Part shown: positions 27,604 to 35,636 of the stretch, one piece after another
Position numbering within the stretch: position 1 is the stretch's first letter
Layout of the letters: each line of letters begins with the position of its first letter
NCBI RefSeq assembly: GCF_001988955.1
Contig: NZ_CP014263.1
Span: 1,240,001-1,304,000 of the forward strand
Source of the DNA: Spirosoma montaniterrae
GTDB lineage: Bacteria; Bacteroidota; Bacteroidia; Cytophagales; Spirosomataceae
Direction of reading: 5' to 3'
Length of the DNA stretch: 64,000 nucleotides
The notes under the pieces: model-generated
What the model was told of the DNA's origin: nothing
The model's input: the letters and a program-made list of their open reading frames with translations, nothing else
Database searches by the model: none
Made by a program: the position numbers and the translations under genes

Positions 27604-29061
27604 ATGCCGACACCGGTAATTGCCATTTTCGATATTGGGAAGACCAATAAAAAACTGTTTCTGTTCGATCAGCACTATCGGATTGTGTGGGAGCGGAGTG
27701 TGCAATTGCCTGAGACTGTTGATGAAGATGGCGATCCCTGCGAAGACATACAGGGGTTGACAAACTGGGTGCTTGAAACCACTGAAATTGCGCTGGCGTT
27801 GCCCCAGTTTACGGTACTGGCCCTGAATTTCACGACCTACGGGGCCAGTTTTGTGTACGTAGATGCCAGGGGACAACAGGTTGGGCCGTTGTACAACTAC
27901 CTGAAACCATTCCCGGACGCCATTCGGGAACGGTTTCTTCAGCAGTACGGCCCCGCCAATGCGCTGTCGTTGCAAACGGCGTCGCCCTGGTTAGATAGCC
28001 TGAACTCGGGGCTGATGCTCTACCGAATCAAGTACGACAAACCGGAGCTTTTCCAGCGCATCCGCTACGCCCTCCACCTGCCTCAGTATGTGAGTTATCT
28101 CATTACCGGGCAGATTGCATCTGACCTGACCAGCATCGGTTGTCATACCATGTTGTGGGATTTCGGGGCCGGTCGGTATCACGATTGGGTAGTTTCTGAA
28201 GGGTTGGATCGACTGCTGGGGCCGCTGTTTCCTGCCGATGAAGGCATGGATGCAACGCAACCCAAACCGGAGGATGCAGAACCGAATACAGCCCGTTCGT
28301 TGCGTGTGGGTGTCGGGCTACACGATTCATCGGCGGCTTTGATTCCCTACCTGGCGTCTTTCCATGAACCGTTTATCCTGATCTCGACCGGCACCTGGTG
28401 CATCAGCATGAACCCGTTTATCGAGACGGAGGGAACTGGCCCGGCCCTCACCGCCGACGAACTGCAGCACGATTGTCTGTGTTACATGCACTACCGGGGG
28501 AAATCCGTAAAAGCCAGCCGACTGTTTTCGGGCTACGAACACGAGCAGCAAACCAAACGACTGGCCGCCCATTTCGGCGTTGACGTTGACCACTACAAGC
28601 AAGTGCGCTACAACGCCAGCATCATAAATCAACTACAGGAGGCCGCTCAGCCGGTTCATAGTGAATCGGGCAGTATAACCGGGCCGGCGAAAATGATGTC
28701 GTTGAAAGAGTCGCCGTTTGGGCAGCGCGACCTGAGCCGGTTTGCCAACTACGAAACAGCCTACCACCAGTTAATGCTCGACCTAATGGCCGGTCAGGTA
28801 CTTTCGACTGCGCTGGTGCTGCCCCATAACGAAGTCGAACAGCCCGCCGTAACGCGTATTTTCGTGGATGGTGGCTTTAGTCAGAATCCACTGTATATGA
28901 ATTTGTTAGCGAAGGCGTTTCCACAGGTGGAAGTCTGGGCTGCATCGGTAGCACAGGCCACGGCGTTGGGTGCCGCGCTGGCCTTTCACGACCAGTGGAA
29001 CCCCCAACCCGTGCCGCCCAATCTGATTACGCTGACGCATTACCAACGGCTACACCGTTAA
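27604..29061 (+). CDS. rhaK: FGGY-family sugar kinase, probable rhamnulokinase
   Basis: Phosphorylates a ketose, here most likely L-rhamnulose at C1. The 485-aa protein begins MPTPVIAIFDIGKTNKKLFLFD (phosphate-1 motif) at ATG 27604. It has the FGGY-type segments LISTGTWCISMNPF and IFVDGGFSQNPLYMNLLAKA (adenosine motif) and a hexokinase/actin-like fold. The open frame runs 28 codons upstream through the heptad repeat and should not be annotated as coding. It is more like the L-fuculose/rhamnulose kinase-like Bacteroidota clade than E. coli RhaB, so the rhamnulose assignment rests on neighbours. It overlaps the convergent flavin-fold gene by 12 bases. Confidence 0.85.
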   Translation: MPTPVIAIFDIGKTNKKLFLFDQHYRIVWERSVQLPETVDEDGDPCEDIQGLTNWVLETTEIALALPQFTVLALNFTTYGASFVYVDARGQQVGPLYNYLKPFPDAIRERFLQQYGPANALSLQTASPWLDSLNSGLMLYRIKYDKPELFQRIRYALHLPQYVSYLITGQIASDLTSIGCHTMLWDFGAGRYHDWVVSEGLDRLLGPLFPADEGMDATQPKPEDAEPNTARSLRVGVGLHDSSAALIPYLASFHEPFILISTGTWCISMNPFIETEGTGPALTADELQHDCLCYMHYRGKSVKASRLFSGYEHEQQTKRLAAHFGVDVDHYKQVRYNASIINQLQEAAQPVHSESGSITGPAKMMSLKESPFGQRDLSRFANYETAYHQLMLDLMAGQVLSTALVLPHNEVEQPAVTRIFVDGGFSQNPLYMNLLAKAFPQVEVWAASVAQATALGAALAFHDQWNPQPVPPNLITLTHYQRLHR

Positions 29062-29586
29062 GGTACCCTCGATAGAATCGTCTAAGGTCTTACCCAGCAT
29101 GGCCCCAACAGCCATTTTGGCGAAGGCCACCGCGTTGCCGTTTTTGTTGTCCCAGTAGTAGCCCTGTTCGGTTTTTACGTGGATGACCGTAATGCGGGGG
29201 TCGTCTACACCTTCCGTGAACCACGTCCGCAACAGCGGTTCCCAAAGCTCCTCAATCAGTTGTTTGTTTTTCGAGATGGTAGCCACGCCGTAGACGCTCA
29301 GGAAGTCGGAGTGTTCTGATCCCTGGAACAAAAGCTGAACATATTTATCGTCCTGAATTTCAGCGTTTTTGTGGCTGTCGTCGGCACTCAGGAACCAGAA
29401 ATTGCCCAGCGTGTCTACTTTCTGTACCGACATTGGGCGCGTTCTGAGTGGTTCGCCGGTTGTTAGTTTTGTGCAGAAGTAGCACGTAGTGTTCTTGTCG
29501 ACTAATTCTTTGATTTTCTTTCCGGCTTCACTGCCAATGAGGTCTTTGTGGTTTTCCTCGATCTGCTGCTCATTGATGCTATCCAT
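29050..29586 (-). CDS. Pyridoxamine-5'-phosphate-oxidase-like, general stress type
   Basis: 178 aa from ATG 29586 (MDSINEQQIEENHKDL). A split-barrel flavin-binding fold of the general-stress-protein type, visible in TTGEPLRTRPMSVQKVD, GNFWFLSADDSHK and the C-terminal GYYWDNKNGNAVAFAKM. Such proteins bind FMN, FAD or related cofactors; the reaction of this subgroup is not established. The frame begins 12 codons earlier at 29622, but the shorter start fits the family. Stands alone on the minus strand. Confidence 0.8.
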   Translation of the reverse strand: MDSINEQQIEENHKDLIGSEAGKKIKELVDKNTTCYFCTKLTTGEPLRTRPMSVQKVDTLGNFWFLSADDSHKNAEIQDDKYVQLLFQGSEHSDFLSVYGVATISKNKQLIEELWEPLLRTWFTEGVDDPRITVIHVKTEQGYYWDNKNGNAVAFAKMAVGAMLGKTLDDSIEGTLTV

Positions 29587-29710
29587 AACGTTTCGTTGAT
29601 TGATGGTTGTTTTACCTATCAACGAAAAACGCGGTCAACCTTCTTTTGAAATTATTGACAGGCGGCTTTTATATGGCACCTGATGAGGATTCTCAAGAGT
29701 ATGAAGGGGG

Positions 29711-31225
29711 CTATTTCAGCTTCTCCATCGCTTGCTTCATACCCGCAAACTGCCGTTTCTTTTGCAGTACCACGGGTGCGGCTACGCGTTCGCGGCAGTC
29801 GAAAATGCCGCAGCGTTCGCAGGCTTCGTTGACTACCCGAAACGGAACGTCGTTGGTCGGGTTGTTCAGAAACGCCATCTTACTACGCAGGGCATCGTTC
29901 ACGGCAAAGCACATCGACACGCTCATATTCTGTTGATTGGCACTCTGAAACGGATGCGCCACCGACACAATCAGATACTGTTGTTTGCTGTCGACGTATT
30001 CCGATAGCTGCGCCCGGCACAGCGCACCATCGAAATTTTTGTGCTGCTGCAAAAAAGAAAGCTCCTGCAAAATCGTCAGCGCAATCCACCGGCGGCAGTA
30101 GTGTTCGTCGACCATGCCGCGCGGCCCCTGCTGTCGCGACAGGTGCATTTCTTTCGTGAGCTGGTAGGTCGTTTGCCCAGCCGTGTGGTTGAAGCGGTAG
30201 AAAAATAGCTGGTCGATGCCAAACGCGCTCGGCAGCACGTTGCTGAGCCGGTAAAAAAACCGCTCGGGCGTAGCACCAAAATCGTGTATCAGTTGCAGGA
30301 AATCATCGTTGCTCCACGTTTCACGGGCAAACAACGTAGTTAATCGGGCCACCAGCGCGTCGCGCCGGATCAGAATAGCCCCCGCAAAATACGACGCTTT
30401 ATAATTATTCAGAATCTGCTCGAACGATTCGGCCTCAACCCACGAGTAGGTATAAGGCCGCGCTTTCAGACCCAGAAACTGAAAACCCACTTCACGCGCC
30501 ATAATAAACGCCCGCTGCTCGTCCGACAGCCCCGCGTTGAGGTGCAGTGTCCGTTTCTCGGGCCGATACACTGACCGTAGCGACACCAGTTCGGGGTTTG
30601 TCAGCGGATCGAACGACTCGATACGAACGTCGTAGCGGGTTTTGAGCAGGTTGGTCAGCAGCGATACCGTTACAACCTGCCCCGACGGAGCAAACTCGGC
30701 CAGAAACCGTTCGGCGTCGGCTTCGATGTCGGGGAAATAATTATCGTGCATCTCCTGATACGACCGTAACATGCTCATATACAGCCGCTCTACGCTCATG
30801 TTATAACTCAGCGCAATGTCCATAAACGTGCGGATCATGGCACTGACTTTGGCCGGAGCTTCGGCCAGCAGTTCGAGCAGGTCGGAGGGGTCGATGCCGA
30901 ACAGTTCGAGCGGAATTTCGGTCAGGAATTTCGAGCGGAGCAGGTCGGAGATTGGCTCTAATTTTTTGCTCAGTTTGAGCGAAACCAGCGTGTCGTAATC
31001 GACCTGCATGGCATTGGCGAGGGCCGAAATTTTATCGGCTTTGGGGTATTTGCGGCCCTTCTCGATTTCGGTGATATACGAAACCGACAGGCCCGACTGC
31101 TGCGCCAGATCACTGGCCGACAGGTTTCTATCGAGCCGAAGCTGGCGAAGTTTCAGACCAAACAACAGGCGAATATGATCGGCAGGGAGGTTCAACAGGA
31201 GGCAGACGTGAAAGTTGAAAAACAA
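29711..31225 (-). CDS. XRE-family regulator with degenerate peptidase-like domain (ScfR/RamB-like)
   Basis: 504-aa regulator. An N-terminal helix-turn-helix (LRLDRNLSASDLAQQSGLS, YITEIEKGRKYP) spans about residues 25-85, and a long effector domain follows. The position of the HExxH zinc-peptidase motif of IrrE-type proteins reads AREVGFQFLG, lacking both histidines, so it should not be a protease. The C-terminus has a Cys group, ACERCGIFDCRERV, seen in short-chain-acyl-responsive regulators of this family. The probable start is TTG at 31225, because no ATG occurs before the HTH. It lies 6 bases after hicA on the same strand and is likely co-transcribed. Confidence 0.78.
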   Translation of the reverse strand: MFFNFHVCLLLNLPADHIRLLFGLKLRQLRLDRNLSASDLAQQSGLSVSYITEIEKGRKYPKADKISALANAMQVDYDTLVSLKLSKKLEPISDLLRSKFLTEIPLELFGIDPSDLLELLAEAPAKVSAMIRTFMDIALSYNMSVERLYMSMLRSYQEMHDNYFPDIEADAERFLAEFAPSGQVVTVSLLTNLLKTRYDVRIESFDPLTNPELVSLRSVYRPEKRTLHLNAGLSDEQRAFIMAREVGFQFLGLKARPYTYSWVEAESFEQILNNYKASYFAGAILIRRDALVARLTTLFARETWSNDDFLQLIHDFGATPERFFYRLSNVLPSAFGIDQLFFYRFNHTAGQTTYQLTKEMHLSRQQGPRGMVDEHYCRRWIALTILQELSFLQQHKNFDGALCRAQLSEYVDSKQQYLIVSVAHPFQSANQQNMSVSMCFAVNDALRSKMAFLNNPTNDVPFRVVNEACERCGIFDCRERVAAPVVLQKKRQFAGMKQAMEKLK

Positions 31226-31231
31226 GGCAAT

Positions 31232-31435
31232 CTATAAATCTTCCCGATTGATGCCAGTTTGTTTGAGTATTTTGTAAAATAATCCCTTACCTAAATCACG
31301 GTTGCCGTGAACAGGAATTGGCACCGTGCGACCTGTTTCGGAATGTTTAAAAATATGATGACTACTTTTAATGCGATCAAGCTCCCAGCCGTTTTCTTCC
31401 AATACTTTCATCAGCCGTTTGGGCGAATAATCCAT
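31232..31435 (-). CDS. hicA: HicA-type mRNA interferase toxin
   Basis: 67-aa toxin with a double-stranded-RNA-binding-like fold that cleaves mRNA when not bound by its antitoxin. Typical features are GWELDRIKSSHHIFKH with the catalytic His, VPIPVHGNRDLGKG and LKQTGI near the end. Its start lies two bases past the hicB stop codon, so the order is antitoxin then toxin. This is the reverse of the classical hicAB order but common in many genomes. Confidence 0.9.
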   Translation of the reverse strand: MDYSPKRLMKVLEENGWELDRIKSSHHIFKHSETGRTVPIPVHGNRDLGKGLFYKILKQTGINREDL

Positions 31436-31437
31436 AA

Positions 31438-31722
31438 TTAAGCACTTAAACGAGTTTGGATGGGAGTAAAGTGAATTGGTAAAACAGTATGCAAAGCTGA
31501 CCGCTTACTTTCCTGCACTAACTCCTCGGTGTCGTCCTCAATTATATAGCCATTGGCTTCCCGGCTCTCCAGCACACCTTCGATGGCTTCTTTCGCCATC
31601 TCCAAGGCTTCTTCCAACGTCTCTCCCCACGTAAGACAGGGTGCCAATGTCGGAACTTCGGCGATAAAGCGGCCATCGTCTGGGTCGCGGCTGATAACAA
31701 TCTTGTACAGGCGTTCTGTCAT
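31438..31722 (-). CDS. hicB: HicB-family antitoxin
   Basis: 94 aa from MTERLYKIVI (ATG 31722). The partial RNase H-like fold of HicB is seen in DPDDGRFIAEVPTLAPCLTWGETLEEALEMAKEAIEG. It should bind and neutralise the adjacent HicA. It lacks an obvious C-terminal ribbon-helix-helix or HTH DNA-binding domain. The XRE protein downstream might supply the regulatory function (speculation). Confidence 0.88.
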   Translation of the reverse strand: MTERLYKIVISRDPDDGRFIAEVPTLAPCLTWGETLEEALEMAKEAIEGVLESREANGYIIEDDTEELVQESKRSALHTVLPIHFTPIQTRLSA

Positions 31723-31728
31723 AAACAA

Positions 31729-31756
31729 CAAAATCCTGCTGAGTGGCAGGATTTTG
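31729..31756 (-). terminator. Terminator of tRNA-Ser
   Basis: A perfect 11-base stem (CAAAATCCTGC and its complement) with a 6-base loop, immediately beyond the tRNA 3' end and followed on the minus strand by TTTAT. Confidence 0.7.
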
Positions 31757-31841
31757 CAGAGAGAGAGGGATTCGAACCCCCGGACCTGTTACAGTCTTCG
31801 GTTTTCAAGACCGACGCAATCGACCACTCTGCCATCTCTCT
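31757..31841 (-). tRNA. tRNA-Ser (TGA anticodon)
   Basis: 85-base class II tRNA on the minus strand. The 7-bp acceptor stem AGAGAGA/TCTCTCT, the anticodon loop CTTGAAA (TGA), a long variable arm, the T loop TTCGAAT and discriminator G are all visible. CCA is not encoded. A textbook promoter and a terminator frame it. Confidence 0.95.
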
Positions 31842-31850
31842 GTATGGGTG

Positions 31851-31883
31851 CAAAGATAAAGCAGAAAGCGGTAGTTTGTCAAA
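31851..31883 (-). promoter_or_regulatory. Promoter of tRNA-Ser
   Basis: TTTG, 21 bases, then TATCTTTG on the minus strand, an exact match to the Bacteroidota -33/-7 pattern. The expected start is a few bases before the tRNA 5' end. This site is the best guide to the promoter grammar of this genome. Confidence 0.75.
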
Positions 31884-31954
31884 TAAACTGCTTTAAAATC
31901 CGAACGGATATTTTTTTGTTATTTGTGTACGTTCCGCTTTTAGGTTCAACGCTC

Positions 31955-33058
31955 ATGAAAGAAATAGTTGCCATAGTCAACGCTTACGATGCCCTCGACC
32001 ATGCCACTACACGGGCCGCGCTGGCAACGGTGGTGCGGGTAGAAGGCTCGTCGTACCGCCGAACGGGTGCCCGAATGCTCATTGCCGACAATGGCCGGTG
32101 GGTGGGCGGCATCAGCGGGGGGTGTCTCGAAGGCGACGCGCTCAAACGCGCCCGGCTCGCCATTGCCCAGACCAAACCCACTTTAGTCACCTACGATACT
32201 ACCGACGATGATGCGTATCAGATTGGGGTGGGGCTGGGTTGCAATGGCATCATCGACGTGCTGATTACCCCGCTCGACCCGAACACCACCAACCCGGTAC
32301 ATATCCTGAAAAGCTGCGTCGAAGACTCCCGTCAGACACACGTGCTGCTGACCGTTACAAACGCACCCGGTGTCTTGCCACAGGGCGAAATTATACGCTA
32401 CGAAGGTCGCGATAGCCTGAACGGGCTGGGCGACGAGGCAGCCGCTAACCAACTCGCCCAAACCGTTGAAGAGCATCTGGCGCAGCAAAAATCGGCACCT
32501 GCGTCGGTAACGATGGCAAATGGGCAAACGCTGGAGGTGTTTGTGGAGGTGATGCTGCCCGTGCCGCAGTTAGTGCTGATGGGGCAGCAGTACGATGTGT
32601 ATCCGCTGGTACGGCTCATCAACGAATTAGGCTGGCAGGCGGTGGTGGTCGCCAATCCGCAGAAAGTGTCGCAGGCCATGTTTGCCGAAGCTACGTCCAT
32701 CGTGCAGCCGGATGCATTCCAGACTATTGCATTCGACGCGCAGACGGCTATCGTTTTAATGGCGCACGATTACAAAACCGATAAATATAACCTGCCGAAA
32801 GCGTTGGCAACAGTGGCCCCGTTTATCGGTATCCTCGGCCCGCGCAAACGCACCGACAAGATTTTTGCTGAGTTAACTGCCGAAGGGTTATTTACTGGAG
32901 AAACCGACCGTATCCACGCGCCGGTGGGTCTGGATATTGGAGCCGCATCGCCCGAAGAAATCGCGCTGTCGATAGTGGCCGAGGTGCGGGCCGTGCTGTC
33001 GGGGCGCGAGGGAATGTCGCTGCGGCTGCGGAACGCGCCTATCCACGATCACCCATGA
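31955..33058 (+). CDS. xdhC: XdhC/CoxI-family molybdenum cofactor insertion protein
   Basis: 367 aa from ATG 31955 (MKEIVAIVNAYDAL). XdhC proteins bind the molybdenum cofactor, help sulfurate it and insert it into xanthine-dehydrogenase-type enzymes. Seen here are the N-terminal domain with VRVEGSSYRRTGARML and GGISGGCLEGD (family Cys), GVGLGCNGIIDVLI, and the C-terminal Rossmann-like domain with GILGPRKR and HAPVGLDIGAASPEEIALS. It overlaps the desulfurase gene by 4 bases (ATGA), so the two are translationally coupled. This matches the expected transfer of sulfur to the cofactor. Confidence 0.92.
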   Translation: MKEIVAIVNAYDALDHATTRAALATVVRVEGSSYRRTGARMLIADNGRWVGGISGGCLEGDALKRARLAIAQTKPTLVTYDTTDDDAYQIGVGLGCNGIIDVLITPLDPNTTNPVHILKSCVEDSRQTHVLLTVTNAPGVLPQGEIIRYEGRDSLNGLGDEAAANQLAQTVEEHLAQQKSAPASVTMANGQTLEVFVEVMLPVPQLVLMGQQYDVYPLVRLINELGWQAVVVANPQKVSQAMFAEATSIVQPDAFQTIAFDAQTAIVLMAHDYKTDKYNLPKALATVAPFIGILGPRKRTDKIFAELTAEGLFTGETDRIHAPVGLDIGAASPEEIALSIVAEVRAVLSGREGMSLRLRNAPIHDHP

Positions 33059-34305
33059 ACTACCCCGCCTACTTCGACTACAACGCTACCACGCCGGTCG
33101 ATCCACGTGTGCTGGAAACGATGCTGCCGTATTTCAACACGCATTTCGGCAACGCGGCTTCGCGCACGCACGTCTATGGCCTGAAAGCCGAAGCCGCCGT
33201 CGATGAAGCGCGGGGGCAACTGGCGCGGCTGCTCGGTGCTGATCGCAAAGAGATTGTATTCACCAGCGGAGCCACCGAGTCGATTAATCTGGCTGTAAAG
33301 GGCGTATTTGAAGCGCGACAGCACGGCAACCACATCGTAACGGTCATGACCGAACACAAGGCCGTGCTGGACACCTGTGTCCACCTCGAAAAACTGGGGG
33401 CAGACGTTACGTATCTTCAACCCGATACCGACGGACTTATCACCCCCGAACAGTTCCGCGATGCGCTGAGGCCCAACACCCTGCTGGCATCGGTGATGTG
33501 GGCTAACAACGAAACGGGCGTTATTCAGCCCATTGCCGAACTGGCAACCATTGCCCACGAGCGGGGCGTTTTATTCCACACCGATGCCACGCAGGCCGTA
33601 GGGAAACTGTCTATAAACCTGCACGAACTGCCCGTTGATCTGCTCAGTTTATCGGGCCACAAACTGTACGCGCCAAAAGGCATTGGCGCGTTGGTGGTAC
33701 GCCACAAAACCAGCCTGATTGCCCAGCAGGACGGCGGTCGGCACGAACGTGGTCGGCGGTCGGGAACCCTCAACGTACCGGGTATCGTGGCACTGGGCAA
33801 AGCGGCTGAATTAGCCCTCGTAGAGACGCAACCCTTTGCGTCTCACTCGCGTCAGCCATTGCCATCCGGAAAGGAGACGCAACCCTTTCTGCAAGAATTG
33901 TATGGTCAACCAAACCATCCGGTTCCTGAGACGCAACATCTTGCGTCTCTACAAGGGTTACGCGACCGATTGGAAACGGGTATTCTGAAGGCAGTGCCGG
34001 ATGCGTTCGTGAATGGAAGCCGGGTGCATCGGTTGCCTACTACAACCAACATTGCCTTTGCAGGGGTCGATGGGGAAATGCTGCTTGGTAGCCTGAATCA
34101 GATTGCCGTCTCAAATGGTTCGGCCTGCACGGCGGCTTCAACCGACCCCTCGCACGTGCTGAAAGCAATGGGTCTTTCCGATGACCTGGCTTATGCATCG
34201 GTGCGGTTCAGTTTAGGCCGATTTACAACCGAAGCGGAGGTCGATCTGGCAATTCAGCACGTGTCGGAAGTCGTCGGACAACTGCGTCATGCGTTGGCAA
34301 ACTGA
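33055..34305 (+). CDS. NifS/IscS-like cysteine desulfurase with repeat-encoded insert
   Basis: PLP enzyme that takes sulfur from cysteine. The 416-aa protein has a PLP Lys203 in SLSGHKLYAPKG and the persulfide Cys358 in NGSACTAAS. Coupling with xdhC in a molybdenum-hydroxylase operon suggests sulfuration of the molybdenum cofactor, as NifS4 does in Rhodobacter. Between AELAL (251-255) and GLRDRLE (301 onwards) there is an extra, low-complexity stretch of ~45 residues where relatives have about a dozen. It contains ETQPFAS, ETQPFLQ and ETQHLASLQ, encoded by palindromic repeats. The fold should tolerate it because it lies in a surface segment before the C-terminal domain. Confidence 0.9.
   Translation: MNYPAYFDYNATTPVDPRVLETMLPYFNTHFGNAASRTHVYGLKAEAAVDEARGQLARLLGADRKEIVFTSGATESINLAVKGVFEARQHGNHIVTVMTEHKAVLDTCVHLEKLGADVTYLQPDTDGLITPEQFRDALRPNTLLASVMWANNETGVIQPIAELATIAHERGVLFHTDATQAVGKLSINLHELPVDLLSLSGHKLYAPKGIGALVVRHKTSLIAQQDGGRHERGRRSGTLNVPGIVALGKAAELALVETQPFASHSRQPLPSGKETQPFLQELYGQPNHPVPETQHLASLQGLRDRLETGILKAVPDAFVNGSRVHRLPTTTNIAFAGVDGEMLLGSLNQIAVSNGSACTAASTDPSHVLKAMGLSDDLAYASVRFSLGRFTTEAEVDLAIQHVSEVVGQLRHALAN
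33823..33949. repeat. Cluster of GAGACGCA palindromes inside the desulfurase gene
   Basis: Two complete palindromes, GAGACGCAA-CCCT-TTGCGTCTC (33823-33844) and GAGACGCAA-CATC-TTGCGTCTC (33928-33949), flank a half copy (GAGACGCAACCCTTTC near 33874). All are read in the same frame, giving ETQ each time, and the gene stays open across them. Confidence 0.85.
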
Positions 34306-34457
34306 ATCGGTTATCGTTCGCGTCAATAAATTAGAGTATAGCATACCATAGAAAAATAAATTGTTGATACATTGAAAAAATATCATTAAATAGTGCTGCA
34401 ATTATACTTTTTAATAGTACGGTCGACCACATCACGCTGACCGATTCTCGATTCCCT

Positions 34458-34901
34458 ATGCAACTTACTGGTTCTCACGTACTCAACGCGCCGGTGGCAC
34501 GGGTTTGGTCTATGTTGATGGACCCCGATACACTGGCCCAGATTGTTCCGGCGGTATCGCGACTCGAAAAAGTGGGCGAAAATGAGTTCAACGCTATCGC
34601 CGAAATTAAACTGGGGCCGGTGAACGGGGCCTTTTCGGGCGGCCTGTCGTTGTCCGACATCCGCGAAAACGAAGGCTACAATCTGCACGTCAAACAAACC
34701 AGCAAAATTGGCAACGCCGACGCACTCATCAGCATCAACCTGAAGCCGGTGAGTGATTCAGAAACCGAGCTAACATTCGACGGTAACGCCAGGCTTTCGG
34801 GTTTGCTGGCCCGCACCGGGCAGCGCGTCATATCGGGCGTTGCCAACACCCTGACCAAGCAGTTCTTTACCAATTTCGAAGAAGCTCTGGCTGCTTCGTA
34901 G
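34458..34901 (+). CDS. coxG: CoxG-like SRPBCC carbon-monoxide-dehydrogenase accessory protein
   Basis: 147-aa single-domain protein of the START/SRPBCC fold. The N-terminus MQLTGSHVLNAPVARVWSML and PDTLAQIVPAVSRLEKV are typical of CoxG. Members accompany molybdenum hydroxylases and have been linked to membrane attachment or quinone delivery for the enzyme. It lies 152 bases after the desulfurase gene and 75 bases before coxS. The AT-rich gap before it may hold a promoter, but I see no exact -7 box. Confidence 0.85.
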   Translation: MQLTGSHVLNAPVARVWSMLMDPDTLAQIVPAVSRLEKVGENEFNAIAEIKLGPVNGAFSGGLSLSDIRENEGYNLHVKQTSKIGNADALISINLKPVSDSETELTFDGNARLSGLLARTGQRVISGVANTLTKQFFTNFEEALAAS

Positions 34902-34976
34902 CCCACTGGTCAGACCTCCACGCCGGTAGCCCGACAAATCAATAAACAACATCAACACAATAACCCCCGAACCATT

Positions 34977-35525
34977 ATGCAGATTCAAGTAACCGTGAAC
35001 GGCAAAAGCCGCAAGTCGGAGGTAGAAGACCGCACGTTGCTGGTCGATTATCTCCGCGATCATCTGCGGCTGACCGGAACGCACGTCGGCTGCGATACGT
35101 CGTCGTGCGGAGCCTGCACCGTCCATGTCGATGGTATGGCTGTGAAGTCGTGTACGCTGCTGGCGGCTCAGGCCGACGGTTGTACCGTAACGACCATCGA
35201 AGGCATGGCAAACGCCGATGGGAACGGTCCGACGTCTCGGCTGCACCCGTTGCAGGAAGGGTTCAAAGAGTGTCATGGGCTGCAATGCGGCTTCTGTACC
35301 CCCGGCATGATTATGACCGCTGCCGACCTGCTCACGAAAAATCCGAACCCATCGGAACGCGACATCCGCGAGGCTCTCGAAGGCAATATCTGCCGCTGCA
35401 CAGGCTATCATAACATCGTGAAAGCCATTCAGTGGGCCGCCGAACACAATAGCAGCACCCTGCTGGCCGACCCGCACCTCTGGACAAACGACGTTGCCAC
35501 CAAAGAAGTAGTAGAAACGCATTAA
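34977..35525 (+). CDS. coxS: Molybdenum hydroxylase small subunit, two 2Fe-2S clusters
   Basis: 182-aa electron-transfer subunit. A plant-type ferredoxin domain has [18 protein letters not shown] and a fourth Cys in SCTLLA. A second, helical 2Fe-2S domain has CGFCTPGM and [16 protein letters not shown]. It relays electrons from the molybdenum site on CoxL to FAD on CoxM. The last ~25 residues extend past the usual end. A 90-bp repeat separates it from coxL. Confidence 0.93.
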   Translation: MQIQVTVNGKSRKSEVEDRTLLVDYLRDHLRLTGTHVGCDTSSCGACTVHVDGMAVKSCTLLAAQADGCTVTTIEGMANADGNGPTSRLHPLQEGFKECHGLQCGFCTPGMIMTAADLLTKNPNPSERDIREALEGNICRCTGYHNIVKAIQWAAEHNSSTLLADPHLWTNDVATKEVVETH

Positions 35526-35531
35526 GCCTAA

Positions 35532-35621
35532 TACCCCACCCCAACCCCTCCCCATTAGGGAGGGGCTAAACCATCTGGCTTGCAAAGCCCCTCCCTAACG
35601 GGGAGGGGTTGGGGTGGGGTA
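35532..35621. repeat. 90-bp inverted-repeat element between coxS and coxL
   Basis: Two 36-base arms (starting TACCCCACCCCAACCCCTCC) that differ from perfect complements at a single position flank an 18-base spacer. The element ends ten bases before the first candidate coxL start (ATG 35631) and would form a long hairpin in the operon mRNA. An equal-sized relative lies within the ABC transporter gene at 59115-59204. Confidence 0.9.
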
Positions 35622-35636
35622 AAACCGATAATGACT

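Noticed and set aside
29711..31225. IrrE-type metalloprotease activity in the XRE protein
   Set aside because: The expected HExxH reads REVGF without histidines.
35580..35636. N-terminal extension of CoxL (MQSPSLTGRGWGG...)
   Set aside because: Encoded by the right arm of the 90-bp repeat before the real start; unlike the exporter case it is upstream of the conserved start and adds nothing to the fold.
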